DNA from: JBHEBG01 sp046557915
GTDB lineage: Bacteria > Bacteroidota > Bacteroidia > Flavobacteriales > Flavobacteriaceae
DNA length: 64,000 nucleotides
Assembly (NCBI RefSeq): GCF_046557915.1
Contig: NZ_JBHEBG010000004.1
Span: 124,001 to 188,000 of the forward strand
Reading direction: 5' to 3'
Each line of letters begins with the position of its first letter. The stretch's first letter is position 1. The notes under the pieces are model-generated. The model had not been told where the DNA came from and did not search any database. It saw nothing but the letters and a program-made list of their open reading frames with translations. A program made the position numbers and the translations under genes. Below, piece by piece: positions 37,109 to 45,891 of the stretch.

Positions 37109-38968
37109 ATGGAAGAAAAGAAACTAGATATAAATTCTATTATTGGCTTTGTGCTGATTTTTGGAATACTGATTTTTATGTTTTATCAAAATCAGCCTAC
37201 CCCCGAAGAACTAGAAGCACAAAAGGCACAGCAAGAACAGGTTGAAGCCCAAGAGAAAGCGGTAGAACAACAAAATCAGCAAAGCCCCATAGTAGAACAA
37301 AAGCCGATAAACCTGCAAGATTCTACTGCGGTGGCCGATTATAAAAGTGCTATTGGAGCTTTTGGTTATACAGCCGCTTCCGATGGACAAACCGTTTTGG
37401 AGAACGAGGTGTTATATCTTAAAGTGAGTAACAAAGGTGGGCAGATCGTAGAAGCAAAAATGAAAGACTTTGTTACCTACGATTCCGTTCCGGTGTATTT
37501 GGTACACGAGGGAAACGCGTCGTTCGGCCTTAATTTTTCTACTACGGACAATAGAGTACTTAATTCCCAAGATCTGTTTTTTGAACCCTCGTTAACCAAC
37601 GAAAACGGAAACCAGGTGCTTTCCATGAAAGCTAAGGTATCTCCAAACCAGTTCTTGGAGTATCGATATGAAATGAAGCCCCAGGAGTATCTCGTAGATT
37701 TCAACGTGCGTTCTCAGGGCCTAAATGGTGTAATCAATTCCAATGCTCCCACTAATCTGGAATGGAAATTAAGAGGGATCCGTCATAATAAAAGTATCCA
37801 ATACGAAAATCGGTATACCCGGCTAACGTACAAACATGAGGAAGATAAGATAAGTAAACTCTCTGAGACCAGTGACGATGAGGAAAACGAGGAAGGTGTA
37901 AAATGGTTGTCTTATAGGCAACACTTTTTTAGTTCCATATTGGCTACCGAAACGCCGTTTAAGACCGCAGAGCTTGTATCTAAAAATCTAGTGGAAGAAG
38001 AAGATAAGGCCGCTGGCTTTACCAAGGAATACAGTTCTGTTGCTCCTTTGGAAATCAACGGTGGAGAATTGTCCTATAATATGCATTGGTACTATGGGCC
38101 AACGGATATTAAGGTATTGTCCGAGTACAAAGAAATGGGCCTTGCAGATTCTATCCCATACGGTTGGGGAATCTTTGGATGGATCAACCGATATATTTTT
38201 ACACCCTTTTACACTTTTTTAAGTTCCTTTCTTCCTTTTGGGATCGCTATTGTTGTAATGACGATATTGGTGCGTTTGGCCATGTCGCCAGTTACCTACA
38301 AGTCATACCTCTCGCAGGCAAAAATGAAGGTTCTAAAGCCAGAGATTACGGAACTTGGTGAGAAGTATAAGGACAATGCCATGAAAAAGCAACAAGAGAC
38401 CATGAAGCTCTATAACAAGGCAGGGGTAAGTCCAATGAGCGGATGTATACCCGCTGTATTGCAGTTGCCCATTTTCTACGCGTTGTTCATGTTTTTCCCT
38501 ACCTCTTTTGCCTTAAGACAAAAGTCTTTTCTTTGGGCAGAGGATCTATCCTCTTATGATACCATTTTCAATTTGCCCTTCAGTATACCTTTTTATGGTG
38601 ATCACGTAAGTTTGTTTCCCATATTGGCCTCTGTCGCCATCTTTTTCTATATGATGATGACTACCGGACAGAATATGCAAACGCAGCCGGGAATGCCAAA
38701 CATGAAATTCATTATGTACCTATCTCCACTATTAATGTTGTTCTTCTTTAACAACTATGCCAGTGGTCTTAGTTTGTATTATTTTGTTTCCAACCTAATT
38801 ACAATTTTCATTATGCTGGCCATAAAGAAATTTATTCTGGATGAAGATAAAATACATGCGCAGATTCAGGAGAATAAAAAGAAACCTAAAAAGGAAAACA
38901 AGTTTCAAAAGAAAATGCGACAGATGATGGAGCAGGCAGAAGAGCAAAAAAAGGCTGGCAAAAGATAA
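37109..38968 (+). CDS. yidC: Membrane protein insertase YidC
   Basis: Inserts and folds inner-membrane proteins alone or with SecYEG. At 619 residues it has the Gram-negative layout: an N-terminal helix (about 10-26), a Gln-rich linker, a large periplasmic beta domain (about 60-340), then the conserved five-helix core with LVRLAMSPVTYKSYLSQAKM near 390 and PIFYALFMFFP near 450, ending in a basic, Lys-rich cytoplasmic tail (KKPKKENKFQKKM). The conserved groove Arg lies in the first core helix. It sits next to pyrG, an order often seen in Flavobacteriaceae. Confidence 0.97.
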   Translation: MEEKKLDINSIIGFVLIFGILIFMFYQNQPTPEELEAQKAQQEQVEAQEKAVEQQNQQSPIVEQKPINLQDSTAVADYKSAIGAFGYTAASDGQTVLENEVLYLKVSNKGGQIVEAKMKDFVTYDSVPVYLVHEGNASFGLNFSTTDNRVLNSQDLFFEPSLTNENGNQVLSMKAKVSPNQFLEYRYEMKPQEYLVDFNVRSQGLNGVINSNAPTNLEWKLRGIRHNKSIQYENRYTRLTYKHEEDKISKLSETSDDEENEEGVKWLSYRQHFFSSILATETPFKTAELVSKNLVEEEDKAAGFTKEYSSVAPLEINGGELSYNMHWYYGPTDIKVLSEYKEMGLADSIPYGWGIFGWINRYIFTPFYTFLSSFLPFGIAIVVMTILVRLAMSPVTYKSYLSQAKMKVLKPEITELGEKYKDNAMKKQQETMKLYNKAGVSPMSGCIPAVLQLPIFYALFMFFPTSFALRQKSFLWAEDLSSYDTIFNLPFSIPFYGDHVSLFPILASVAIFFYMMMTTGQNMQTQPGMPNMKFIMYLSPLLMLFFFNNYASGLSLYYFVSNLITIFIMLAIKKFILDEDKIHAQIQENKKKPKKENKFQKKMRQMMEQAEEQKKAGKR

Positions 38969-39094
38969 TGGGGTCATTCTTTTGGTGGCTCTCTCTGGTA
39001 GCAATTCTATGACTATACATTAATATAAAATTTGGGGATTAAACCTTTTCCTCATAAAAATGTCTTAGGGGTAGTAATTTACTAAACCACTACC

Positions 39095-39646
39095 ATGAGA
39101 CATTTTAAATATTTGATTTTCCTTTTTCTATTCCTATTCCTTTTGCCAAGCTTGCCAGCAGATGCCCAAGTGGTATACAGAAGAGGTGTTAAGGTCATAC
39201 ATGTCAGCAATAAGGACAAGCGTAAGATTCGAAGAAAAAAACGTAGAGTAAGACGAAGAACCCTTAGACGATTGCCTGCCAATACGGGTGCGGTAGTTTT
39301 TAGGAAAGTCGCTTATTACCCAATACGAGGCATGTATTTTATTCCTAGAAACGGATTGTACGAAAGAGCTTTTCCGCCTCGTGGTTTCCGCGTAAGGGTT
39401 GTTCCCGGAATGTTTACAAGGCTTATGGTGAGGGGTATTGCCTACGCTTACGCCGAGGGTACCTTTTATAAGCAGATCAATGATGAATACGAAGTCGTGG
39501 ACCCTCCCATAGGGGCCATCATAAAAGAACTTCCCCAAGATGCGGAAGAAATAGACTTCGATGGCATTCCTACCTACGAATTGAACAATGCTTTATATAG
39601 GTCAATGGAAGATGGTTATGAAGTAATCAATATTTTGGAAGACTAG
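39095..39646 (+). CDS. DUF6515-like exported basic protein
   Basis: A 183-residue exported protein: a signal peptide (about 1-25, ADAQ), then a very basic stretch (about 30-62, with DKRKIRRKKRRVRRR), then a region with aromatic repeats (YYPIRGMYFIP, GIAYAYAEGTFYK, TYELNNALYRS) each followed by 'YEVV' or 'YEVI'. This is the layout I associate with DUF6515. The double aromatic repeat and the 'PPIGA' block support that. Function unknown; the charge suggests interaction with polyanions or the envelope. A strong terminator follows 45 bases downstream. Confidence 0.65.
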   Translation: MRHFKYLIFLFLFLFLLPSLPADAQVVYRRGVKVIHVSNKDKRKIRRKKRRVRRRTLRRLPANTGAVVFRKVAYYPIRGMYFIPRNGLYERAFPPRGFRVRVVPGMFTRLMVRGIAYAYAEGTFYKQINDEYEVVDPPIGAIIKELPQDAEEIDFDGIPTYELNNALYRSMEDGYEVINILED

Positions 39647-39690
39647 TACAACGCTTTTATGATACGTTGTAATTTTTGCTATGGAAAATA

Positions 39691-39721
39691 AAAAGCTCCC
39701 GAGGATTTCTCGGGAGCTTTT
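39691..39721 (+). terminator. Intrinsic terminator after the DUF6515-like gene
   Basis: AAAAGCTCCCGAG pairs perfectly over 13 bp with CTCGGGAGCTTTT around a 5-base loop. It is symmetrical enough to work both ways and closes the pyrG-yidC side of the locus. Confidence 0.9.
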
Positions 39722-40078
39722 AGCAATAGGTGATTTTAGTTTGGTAAGATTTGGGATTTCAAAGATGCCACATAATAGGTAGTAATAAAAAGAATAGTTG
39801 CAAAGCAGTGATTTTTGTATGCTAACCGTTTCCTTTGTGATGTCTGCTTTGTTGGAGTACACTAAAAGTAGTCCAATATTGCAAGATTAGCTCTCTGGGA
39901 TAACATCTAAATGTTAGTAGTTTTAGCGCTTGCCAGTTTTTTTTGAAACTTTTTGTTCTGACCTACTAGTGGGGGCTAAAAATTACCGATTAGAATTGGT
40001 TTATTGTGTGTTATAACAAAGAAGGACCTCCCTAGCGGGAAGCCCTTCTCCTTCAACGTGAGATATTGACCAAACCTC
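39722..40078. other. Gap before the fasciclin gene, with one weak terminator-like hairpin
   Basis: The 357 bases hold no convincing gene; an 86-codon minus-strand frame near 39602-39862 overlaps the DUF6515-like gene and the terminator and is discarded. At 40020-40049 AGAAGG and CCTTCT, with inner CCC/GGG, form a hairpin 30 bases after the fasciclin stop, a plausible but U-poor terminator for it. Confidence 0.5.
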
Positions 40079-41476
40079 TTAATTCATTGTATCGGGTAGG
40101 AGTACAGAGTTCAGTACATGGATAACACCATTCCCTGCTTGTACGTCTACAGCTATAATTCCAATACCGGTATTTCCGGCACCATCAGTTACATCGGCAA
40201 TATTGTCGCCTGTACCGGGGAGATTAATAATTATGTTATCTCCTTCCAAAGTAGCGGGGGAAATGCCGTCTGTTAAATCACCAGAGCGTACATTGGCTCC
40301 GGCCAAAACATGGTGCAGTAATACCTGGGTCAAAACCGCTTCCTCAGGAATTGCCGCCAAGGCTGCAAAGGCATCATTGGTAGGGGCAAAAACGGTAAAG
40401 TCGGGATCTAAGTTATCTGCATTCCCTGTTTCCGTTCTAGAGAGAATTGCACCAAAATCGGTGCCGGGGGTTAAATCTGTTAAGGCACTCAATAGCGTAG
40501 AAAAATTAGGGTCCGCAGCTGCAAAAGAAACTACGGTTGGGATATCTATAACGGCATCCACAGCATGTATTACTCCGTTGGTGGCAACAATATCTGCCGC
40601 GGCCACAGTACTTGTTCCGTTAAGGGTAACACCACTATCCGTATTTATATATAAACTTAAGTTATCCCCATCTGCATTTGTTGCGGCCGTTGTCTGATAG
40701 GAGTTGGACAATGCTGTTGAAAAAGCTGCCGCCCCCACGATTACGTGGTTAGATAATATGTTGGCCAGCGCATTGCCATTAGGATTGGTAAATGCTGTAA
40801 ATGCGGCATTGACTGGCGCAAAAACGGTGAAATCGGTTGTTGTACCCGAAAGCAGATCGGTAAAAGTGGTATCGCCACCGGTTGTAAGGGCACCCACCAA
40901 TTCTGATAGATCGCCATTGGCCAGTGCATGATCTACAATATTGGGTAGTCCTATCACCCCGTTCACAATGTGTATTACGCCGTTAGATGCATCAATGTCT
41001 GGGGTGGCAACATCAGAAACCCCGTTGATGGACACACCATCGGAAGTATCAATGAACAAGCTTAGGTTACTATCTTCAGGGCCTGCCGTGGATAGCGAAG
41101 AGATATATCCCGTGCTTAAGGCGGTAGATACATTTTCGCCGTTAACAACATGGTTTAGTAGTACCTGTGTAAGGACATCTACAGGAACGTCTTCCAAAGA
41201 GGCAAAATTATTATCGCTTAGAAAAGCCGTAAAAGCAGCATTCGTAGGTGCAAAAACGGTAAAAGGTCCGTCTGCCTCTAAGGCACCAACCAGATCTGCA
41301 CGCTGTAGTGCGGCAACCAAGCTACTTAAGTCATCCGTTGCCAAAGCAAGGTCCACAATATTCGTGGCAGGTGTGGGGATGGGGTTGGCACCATCGTCGT
41401 CGTCAGAGCAGGAAGCGGTAAATGCAAGTAAAAGAGCCAGCGCTGAAAATTGGAGAATTTTGGAGAATGTTTTCAT
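40079..41476 (-). CDS. Triple-fasciclin (FAS1) lipoprotein
   Basis: A 465-residue surface lipoprotein. A signal peptide ends in the lipobox-like FTASC (about Cys23), followed by an acidic DDDDG spacer typical of surface export in Bacteroidota. Three FAS1 domains follow (about 40-175, 177-313, 314-462), each opening 'VV.A....LS.L..AL' and containing FTVFAPTNAAFTAF or the variant FTVFAPVNAAF and FTVFAPTNDAF. The second lacks part of the usual 'VLL.HV' stretch. FAS1 domains mediate adhesion or matrix binding; the ligand is unknown. Confidence 0.93.
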   Translation of the reverse strand: MKTFSKILQFSALALLLAFTASCSDDDDGANPIPTPATNIVDLALATDDLSSLVAALQRADLVGALEADGPFTVFAPTNAAFTAFLSDNNFASLEDVPVDVLTQVLLNHVVNGENVSTALSTGYISSLSTAGPEDSNLSLFIDTSDGVSINGVSDVATPDIDASNGVIHIVNGVIGLPNIVDHALANGDLSELVGALTTGGDTTFTDLLSGTTTDFTVFAPVNAAFTAFTNPNGNALANILSNHVIVGAAAFSTALSNSYQTTAATNADGDNLSLYINTDSGVTLNGTSTVAAADIVATNGVIHAVDAVIDIPTVVSFAAADPNFSTLLSALTDLTPGTDFGAILSRTETGNADNLDPDFTVFAPTNDAFAALAAIPEEAVLTQVLLHHVLAGANVRSGDLTDGISPATLEGDNIIINLPGTGDNIADVTDGAGNTGIGIIAVDVQAGNGVIHVLNSVLLPDTMN

Positions 41477-41806
41477 TTTTAAGAGGTTTTAAAATTACAT
41501 TAATTGTTTAATTAAAAATTTTTAATAGTAAACACTTTTTTAGATTCAGTTTTACATTGAATGTTATATGTATTATATATAAATTATACTTTTCTATGAT
41601 GACAAAAATAGAAATGGTTGCTTTTGTTTAATAATTATTAGTAAAAGTTTAACAAAACTATTATAAAATAAAACACTCTTTCAGATGCTAAAACATGTAT
41701 TGGGAACGTAATTTCGATTTGTACGACTTTCAAAATCAAAAAAAATGGCCCTTTCTGCAATTATTTTCTGCTCCCTAATTTTTGTATTTTTGCAATCGAA
41801 ATTTGA
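41477..41806. other. 330-base AT-rich divergent promoter region
   Basis: Separates the fasciclin gene (minus) from mnmA (plus). It is very rich in A and T, without a reading frame or a repeat worth naming. It contains the mnmA -7 box and a long AT tract (41500-41690) that could bend or hold regulatory sites; I see no clear operator. Confidence 0.5.
41785..41792 (+). promoter_or_regulatory. Promoter -7 box for mnmA
   Basis: TATTTTTG is a full TAnnTTTG match; +1 is predicted near 41796, an 11-nt leader. The eight bases equal the guaA box, but here an extra 10 bases separate the box from the ATG. Confidence 0.5.
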
Positions 41807-43000
41807 ATGATGAAAAAAGTAGTAGTCGGACTTTCCGGTGGAGTTGATTCTAGTGTTACGGCTTACCTTTTAAAACAACAGGGTTATGAGGTAATTGCTT
41901 TGTTTATGAAAAACTGGCATGATGAGTCCGTTCTTATTTCGGAAGAATGTCCTTGGGTAGAAGATAGTAACGACGCGCTTATTGTTGCAGAAAAATTGGG
42001 AATCCCTTTTCAGACGATAGACTTGAGTGAAGAATACAAGGATCGTATCGTTGACTATATGTTCAACGAATATGAAAGAGGACGTACGCCAAATCCGGAT
42101 GTTTTATGCAACCGGGAAATAAAATTCGATGTTTTTTTGAAGATTGCCCTTCAGCTGGGAGCAGATTTTGTTGCTACAGGTCATTATTGCCGCAAAGGTA
42201 CCCTTAACAATGCAGATGGTACAGAAACATACCAGTTGTTGGCGGGAGTAGATGGAAATAAAGACCAGTCTTATTTTCTTTGTCAGTTGTCCCAAGAGCA
42301 ACTCTCAAAAACGTTGTTTCCCATAGGCGAACTTACCAAACCACAAGTACGTCAAATAGCCGCTGAAAATGGTTTGATTACTGCCGAAAAGAAAGATTCT
42401 CAAGGCCTTTGTTTTATAGGAAAAGTTCGCTTACCCGATTTTTTACAACAAAAGCTAAAACCTAAAAAAGGGATTATCGTTGAGGTACCTATTGATGCGG
42501 ATCAGTACCAAACATCGGTGCCCACATTTACAACAAAAACCGAGGAACTTGCCTATTTTGCCGAGAAACCTGTTTATGAGGTTAAAGATGGGAACATAGT
42601 GGGGGAGCACCAAGGAGCCCACTACTTTACAAAAGGACAACGGAAGGGCTTGGCAGTTGGCGGTACAAAGGAACCCCTGTTCGTAATAGAAACCGATGTA
42701 GACCAAAATGTAATTTATACAGGTCAGGGCAAAGAACACCCCGGACTGTACCGCAGGACCTTGTTTGTAAGCAACGAAGAATTGCATTGGGTGCGCCAAG
42801 ATTTGGTCTTGGAAATAGATGGTTCTATGAAGGTTATGGCCCGCATAAGATATAGGCAACCCTTGCAGGAAGCAACCTTGTTTAAAATTGATGGGGGACT
42901 TTATGTGGATTTTGTAGATAAACAAACCGCCATTACGGAAGGACAGTTCGTTGCTTGGTATATTGGTGACGAATTGGTGGGGTCTGGAGTAATTTCTTAA
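41807..43000 (+). CDS. mnmA: tRNA-specific 2-thiouridylase MnmA
   Basis: Thiolates U34 of tRNA-Lys, Glu and Gln in the cytoplasm using ATP and a relayed persulfide. At 397 residues it shows the PP-loop GLSGGVDSSVTAYLL (8-22), the catalytic cysteines Cys101 in PNPDVLCNREIKF and Cys202 in DSQGLCFIGKV, and NKDQSYFL near 151. The start may be either ATG of MMKK (41807 or 41810). It has its own promoter box and is followed after about 110 bases by the NMO-like gene. Confidence 0.96.
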   Translation: MMKKVVVGLSGGVDSSVTAYLLKQQGYEVIALFMKNWHDESVLISEECPWVEDSNDALIVAEKLGIPFQTIDLSEEYKDRIVDYMFNEYERGRTPNPDVLCNREIKFDVFLKIALQLGADFVATGHYCRKGTLNNADGTETYQLLAGVDGNKDQSYFLCQLSQEQLSKTLFPIGELTKPQVRQIAAENGLITAEKKDSQGLCFIGKVRLPDFLQQKLKPKKGIIVEVPIDADQYQTSVPTFTTKTEELAYFAEKPVYEVKDGNIVGEHQGAHYFTKGQRKGLAVGGTKEPLFVIETDVDQNVIYTGQGKEHPGLYRRTLFVSNEELHWVRQDLVLEIDGSMKVMARIRYRQPLQEATLFKIDGGLYVDFVDKQTAITEGQFVAWYIGDELVGSGVIS

Positions 43001-43123
43001 AAAAACGCTTTTTCGACCCTAGCAACCGACCATTTTTTATCTGCAAAAAGTGTAGAAAACGCTTGGGGTTATTACCAAAATTCCCTTAAGTTTACCGTAA
43101 TAAAGCCAAATGTGCCTACTTCC

Positions 43124-44065
43124 ATGCAGAATAGAATTACCCATCTTTTTAACATTCAGTATCCAATAATACAGGCCGGAATGGTTTGGGCCAGTGGATG
43201 GCGCTTGGCCTCTGCGGTATCAAATGCGGGAGGTTTGGGTATTATTGGGGCAGGCTCTATGTATCCTGATGTGCTACGAGAGCATATCCAAAAATGCAAG
43301 CAAGCTTGCAACAAACCATTTGCCGTAAATGTTCCTATGCTCTATCCAAATCTTGAAGAAATAATGGAGATCTTGGTGCAGCAAGAGGTAAAGATTGTAT
43401 TTACTTCAGCAGGCAATCCCAAAATTTGGACGCCTTACCTTAAAGAAAATGGGATATCGGTGGTTCATGTGGTCAGTAGTGTAAAATTTGCAATGAAGGC
43501 GCAGGATGCCGGTGTGGATGCTGTAGTCGCTGAAGGTTTCGAAGCCGGAGGGCATAATGGACGCGAAGAAACTACCACAATGGCTTTAATTCCAGCCGTT
43601 AAGGAAAAGATAAGCATTCCGCTGATAGCAGCTGGGGGTATAGCCAGCGGTAGATCAATGTTGGCGGCAATGATATTGGGTGCAGATGGCGTGCAGGTAG
43701 GTAGTAGGTTTGTTGCCAGTTATGAGGCATCTTCACATGAACTTTTTAAACAAATGGTAGTTGACGCAGGAGAGGGAGACACGCAACTTACCCTAAAAGA
43801 GCTAACACCAGTCAGACTATTAAAAAATAAATTTTTTGAAGACGTTATGCAGGCGTATGCCGAGGGTGCTTCCAAAGATCAATTGACAGAACTTTTGGGA
43901 CGGGCCAGAGCCAAAAGAGGCATGTTTGAAGGCGATATGGAAGAAGGCGAATTGGAAATAGGCCAGGTCGCTGCTTTAATCCACGATATAAAACCTGCAG
44001 CAAAAATAGTGAGCGATATGGTAGAAGAGTTTGAAACTGCCAAAAAGGAGGCGACCAGCCTATAA
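43124..44065 (+). CDS. Nitronate monooxygenase / FabK-like FMN enzyme
   Basis: A 313-residue FMN-dependent TIM-barrel protein of the NMO/2-nitropropane dioxygenase superfamily. Visible are IQAGMVWASGWRLASAVSNAG near 15-35, EGFEAGGHNGRE near 137 (the catalytic or flavin-contact His is in this block) and IAAGGIASGRSM near 170. The same fold serves the enoyl-ACP reductase FabK, and sequence alone does not settle which reaction is run. The start MQNRITHLF is chosen over an ATG four codons upstream because family homology begins there. It is on the same strand as mnmA. Confidence 0.83.
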   Translation: MQNRITHLFNIQYPIIQAGMVWASGWRLASAVSNAGGLGIIGAGSMYPDVLREHIQKCKQACNKPFAVNVPMLYPNLEEIMEILVQQEVKIVFTSAGNPKIWTPYLKENGISVVHVVSSVKFAMKAQDAGVDAVVAEGFEAGGHNGREETTTMALIPAVKEKISIPLIAAGGIASGRSMLAAMILGADGVQVGSRFVASYEASSHELFKQMVVDAGEGDTQLTLKELTPVRLLKNKFFEDVMQAYAEGASKDQLTELLGRARAKRGMFEGDMEEGELEIGQVAALIHDIKPAAKIVSDMVEEFETAKKEATSL

Positions 44066-44145
44066 CAGCGGCTGTTTGAAAATACGGTTTTTAGTAAAAT
44101 GCCCAGCTAATGTTTCGCGTCTTTCCAATTTAAAGAATTAATATG

Positions 44146-45192
44146 CTACGTTCCGGAGAGTTCTATTCTAAGTACATAACTATCCGCTGTAATATATAAA
44201 GTAGATTTGTCCTGATTAAAACTACAATTAGAGGTTGCTTGCCCGGTTCGGATTTTACCTAATAATTTTCCCTCTGGGGAAAACAAAAAAACACCACCTG
44301 GTCCGGTAGCAAATAGATTGCCTTCATCATCAACCTTTAATCCATCGGGTAATCCCTTTTCATGTGGTACCATACTGGTTGCATCAAAGAAAATTTTGCC
44401 ATTTTTAAGAAGCCCATCTTGGTCTACGTCGTACACTTTCCAAATCGCATATTCCGGATCGGAATTGGAGAGATACATTTTTTTCTCATCGGGTGAAAAG
44501 GCAATACCATTAGGTCGGGTCAGCTCATTGGTCAATAATTCAACAACTCCAGACTTGGTAACTTTGAACACTCCCTGGTAAGGCAACTCTTTTTCCACAG
44601 TTTCCATCAATGCTGGCAGCCCATAAGGGGGATCTGTAAAATAGAGATCACCATTGCTCTTGTATACAGCGTCGTTAGGACTGTTAAATCTGGCTGCTCC
44701 ATATCTTGTGGCTATTGGGGTGAAAATGGGTTGGGGATCGTCAATAAAACCTTCCATTTTAACTATCCGCCGTTCCCCATGCTGACAAAGTACTAAATTA
44801 CCTTTCTTATCCAACAACAATCCATTGGACCCAGGTTCCGAACCTTCAAAATCCTTTCCCAGATATCCCGATGGCCTCAGGTAAAGATTTGAACCTTCTT
44901 CCTCTGTCCAACTGAACACCGCGTTTTTGGGAATATCGGAATAGAGTAACATATTTTTGGAGGCCAACCATAATGGTCCCTCGGTCCATTGGTGTCCTTC
45001 GGCAAGAATTTCTATTTTGGCTTCCTTTGGGATTATAGACCAAAACGAATTGTCCAATGCTTCCAAACTACCTTCCTTTAACAAGGGGTACGGATGTTGT
45101 TTTGGCATAGCCTCAGGTGCCGCAATTGCCTTTTTTTGGTCTCTGCAAGATAAGACTGCCAAGGTTAGGAGTAAAAGCAAGCTTGTCTTCAC
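44146..45192 (-). CDS. SMP-30/gluconolactonase-like beta-propeller lipoprotein
   Basis: A 348-residue exported protein with a lipobox-type signal (LAVLSC, Cys16). The six-bladed propeller contains metal-binding family blocks: Glu in QWTEGPLWL near 70, NSPNDAVYKSNGDLYFTDPPYG near 168 with its Asn, and PNGIAFSPDEKKMYLSNSDP near 220. These match SMP-30/gluconolactonase better than the propeller at 15.7 kb, so a lactonase activity on a sugar lactone is plausible. It is the last gene of the TPR-SCO-SMP30 operon, 17 bases after the SCO gene. Confidence 0.85.
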   Translation of the reverse strand: MKTSLLLLLTLAVLSCRDQKKAIAAPEAMPKQHPYPLLKEGSLEALDNSFWSIIPKEAKIEILAEGHQWTEGPLWLASKNMLLYSDIPKNAVFSWTEEEGSNLYLRPSGYLGKDFEGSEPGSNGLLLDKKGNLVLCQHGERRIVKMEGFIDDPQPIFTPIATRYGAARFNSPNDAVYKSNGDLYFTDPPYGLPALMETVEKELPYQGVFKVTKSGVVELLTNELTRPNGIAFSPDEKKMYLSNSDPEYAIWKVYDVDQDGLLKNGKIFFDATSMVPHEKGLPDGLKVDDEGNLFATGPGGVFLFSPEGKLLGKIRTGQATSNCSFNQDKSTLYITADSYVLRIELSGT

Positions 45193-45209
45193 CTATTTTC
45201 GTATTAATT

Positions 45210-45869
45210 TTAGTTCAATAAGCGCTTTATATCAACAATTAACCGCTTAATTTCTTCTTCTTTGGTGCCATCGTAGATACCCCTGATGCGTTTTTCTTTA
45301 TCTACCAAAACAAAATTTGGAGTATGGATGAAATCTTGAAGCCCTCCGTCTCCTTCATCAACAACCGCAAAGTAACTTTTTCTGGCTAAATCATATATAT
45401 GTTTCTTATCGCCCGTAGTAATGTTCCATATGCCATCCAAGGCGCCGTGCCTGTCCGCATAGTTTCTTAAAACGGCCACGCTATCCATTTCGGGAGTTAC
45501 GGAGAGGGATAATAACCTAATCATATCATTGCCCTTAAATTGCTCTTGTAATTTGGCCATGTTACTGGTCATGATAGGGCATATAGTTGGACAGCGAGTA
45601 AAAAAGAAATCGGCAACATAAATTTTCCCGGAATAATCCGCTTGGGTTATAACCTTTCCGTTTTGATTTACCAGTTGAAAATCTGCCACCGTATGTCCGG
45701 TACTTTCTCCCTGCTTGCTACGGTCCACCAATTGGGGATTTAGGTCCGAAGGATTATATATGGGAAGTTCATCCTTTGCTGTAATCACCTTGTGCAATAT
45801 TACTGCCGCTATCAGCGAAAGGAACAAAATCAGTTCCAAGGGAACTGGCATTTTTTTCAACAAACCCAT
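45210..45869 (-). CDS. SCO family copper chaperone/thioredoxin-like protein
   Basis: A 219-residue membrane-anchored thioredoxin-fold protein, with one N-terminal helix (about 10-28) and a periplasmic domain. The copper-binding set is intact: Cys93 and Cys97 in TRCPTICPIM and His182 in DFIHTPNFVLVD. Family members load copper onto the CuA centre of cytochrome c oxidase or handle thiols. It lies between a TPR protein and an SMP-30-like lipoprotein, 22 and 17 bases from them, so all three are probably one message. Confidence 0.92.
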   Translation of the reverse strand: MGLLKKMPVPLELILFLSLIAAVILHKVITAKDELPIYNPSDLNPQLVDRSKQGESTGHTVADFQLVNQNGKVITQADYSGKIYVADFFFTRCPTICPIMTSNMAKLQEQFKGNDMIRLLSLSVTPEMDSVAVLRNYADRHGALDGIWNITTGDKKHIYDLARKSYFAVVDEGDGGLQDFIHTPNFVLVDKEKRIRGIYDGTKEEEIKRLIVDIKRLLN

Positions 45870-45891
45870 GTATGCTGGATATTAATAAAGT

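Noticed and set aside
39602..39862. An 86-codon minus-strand frame after the DUF6515-like gene
   Set aside because: Overlaps that gene's end and the bidirectional terminator; no supporting context.
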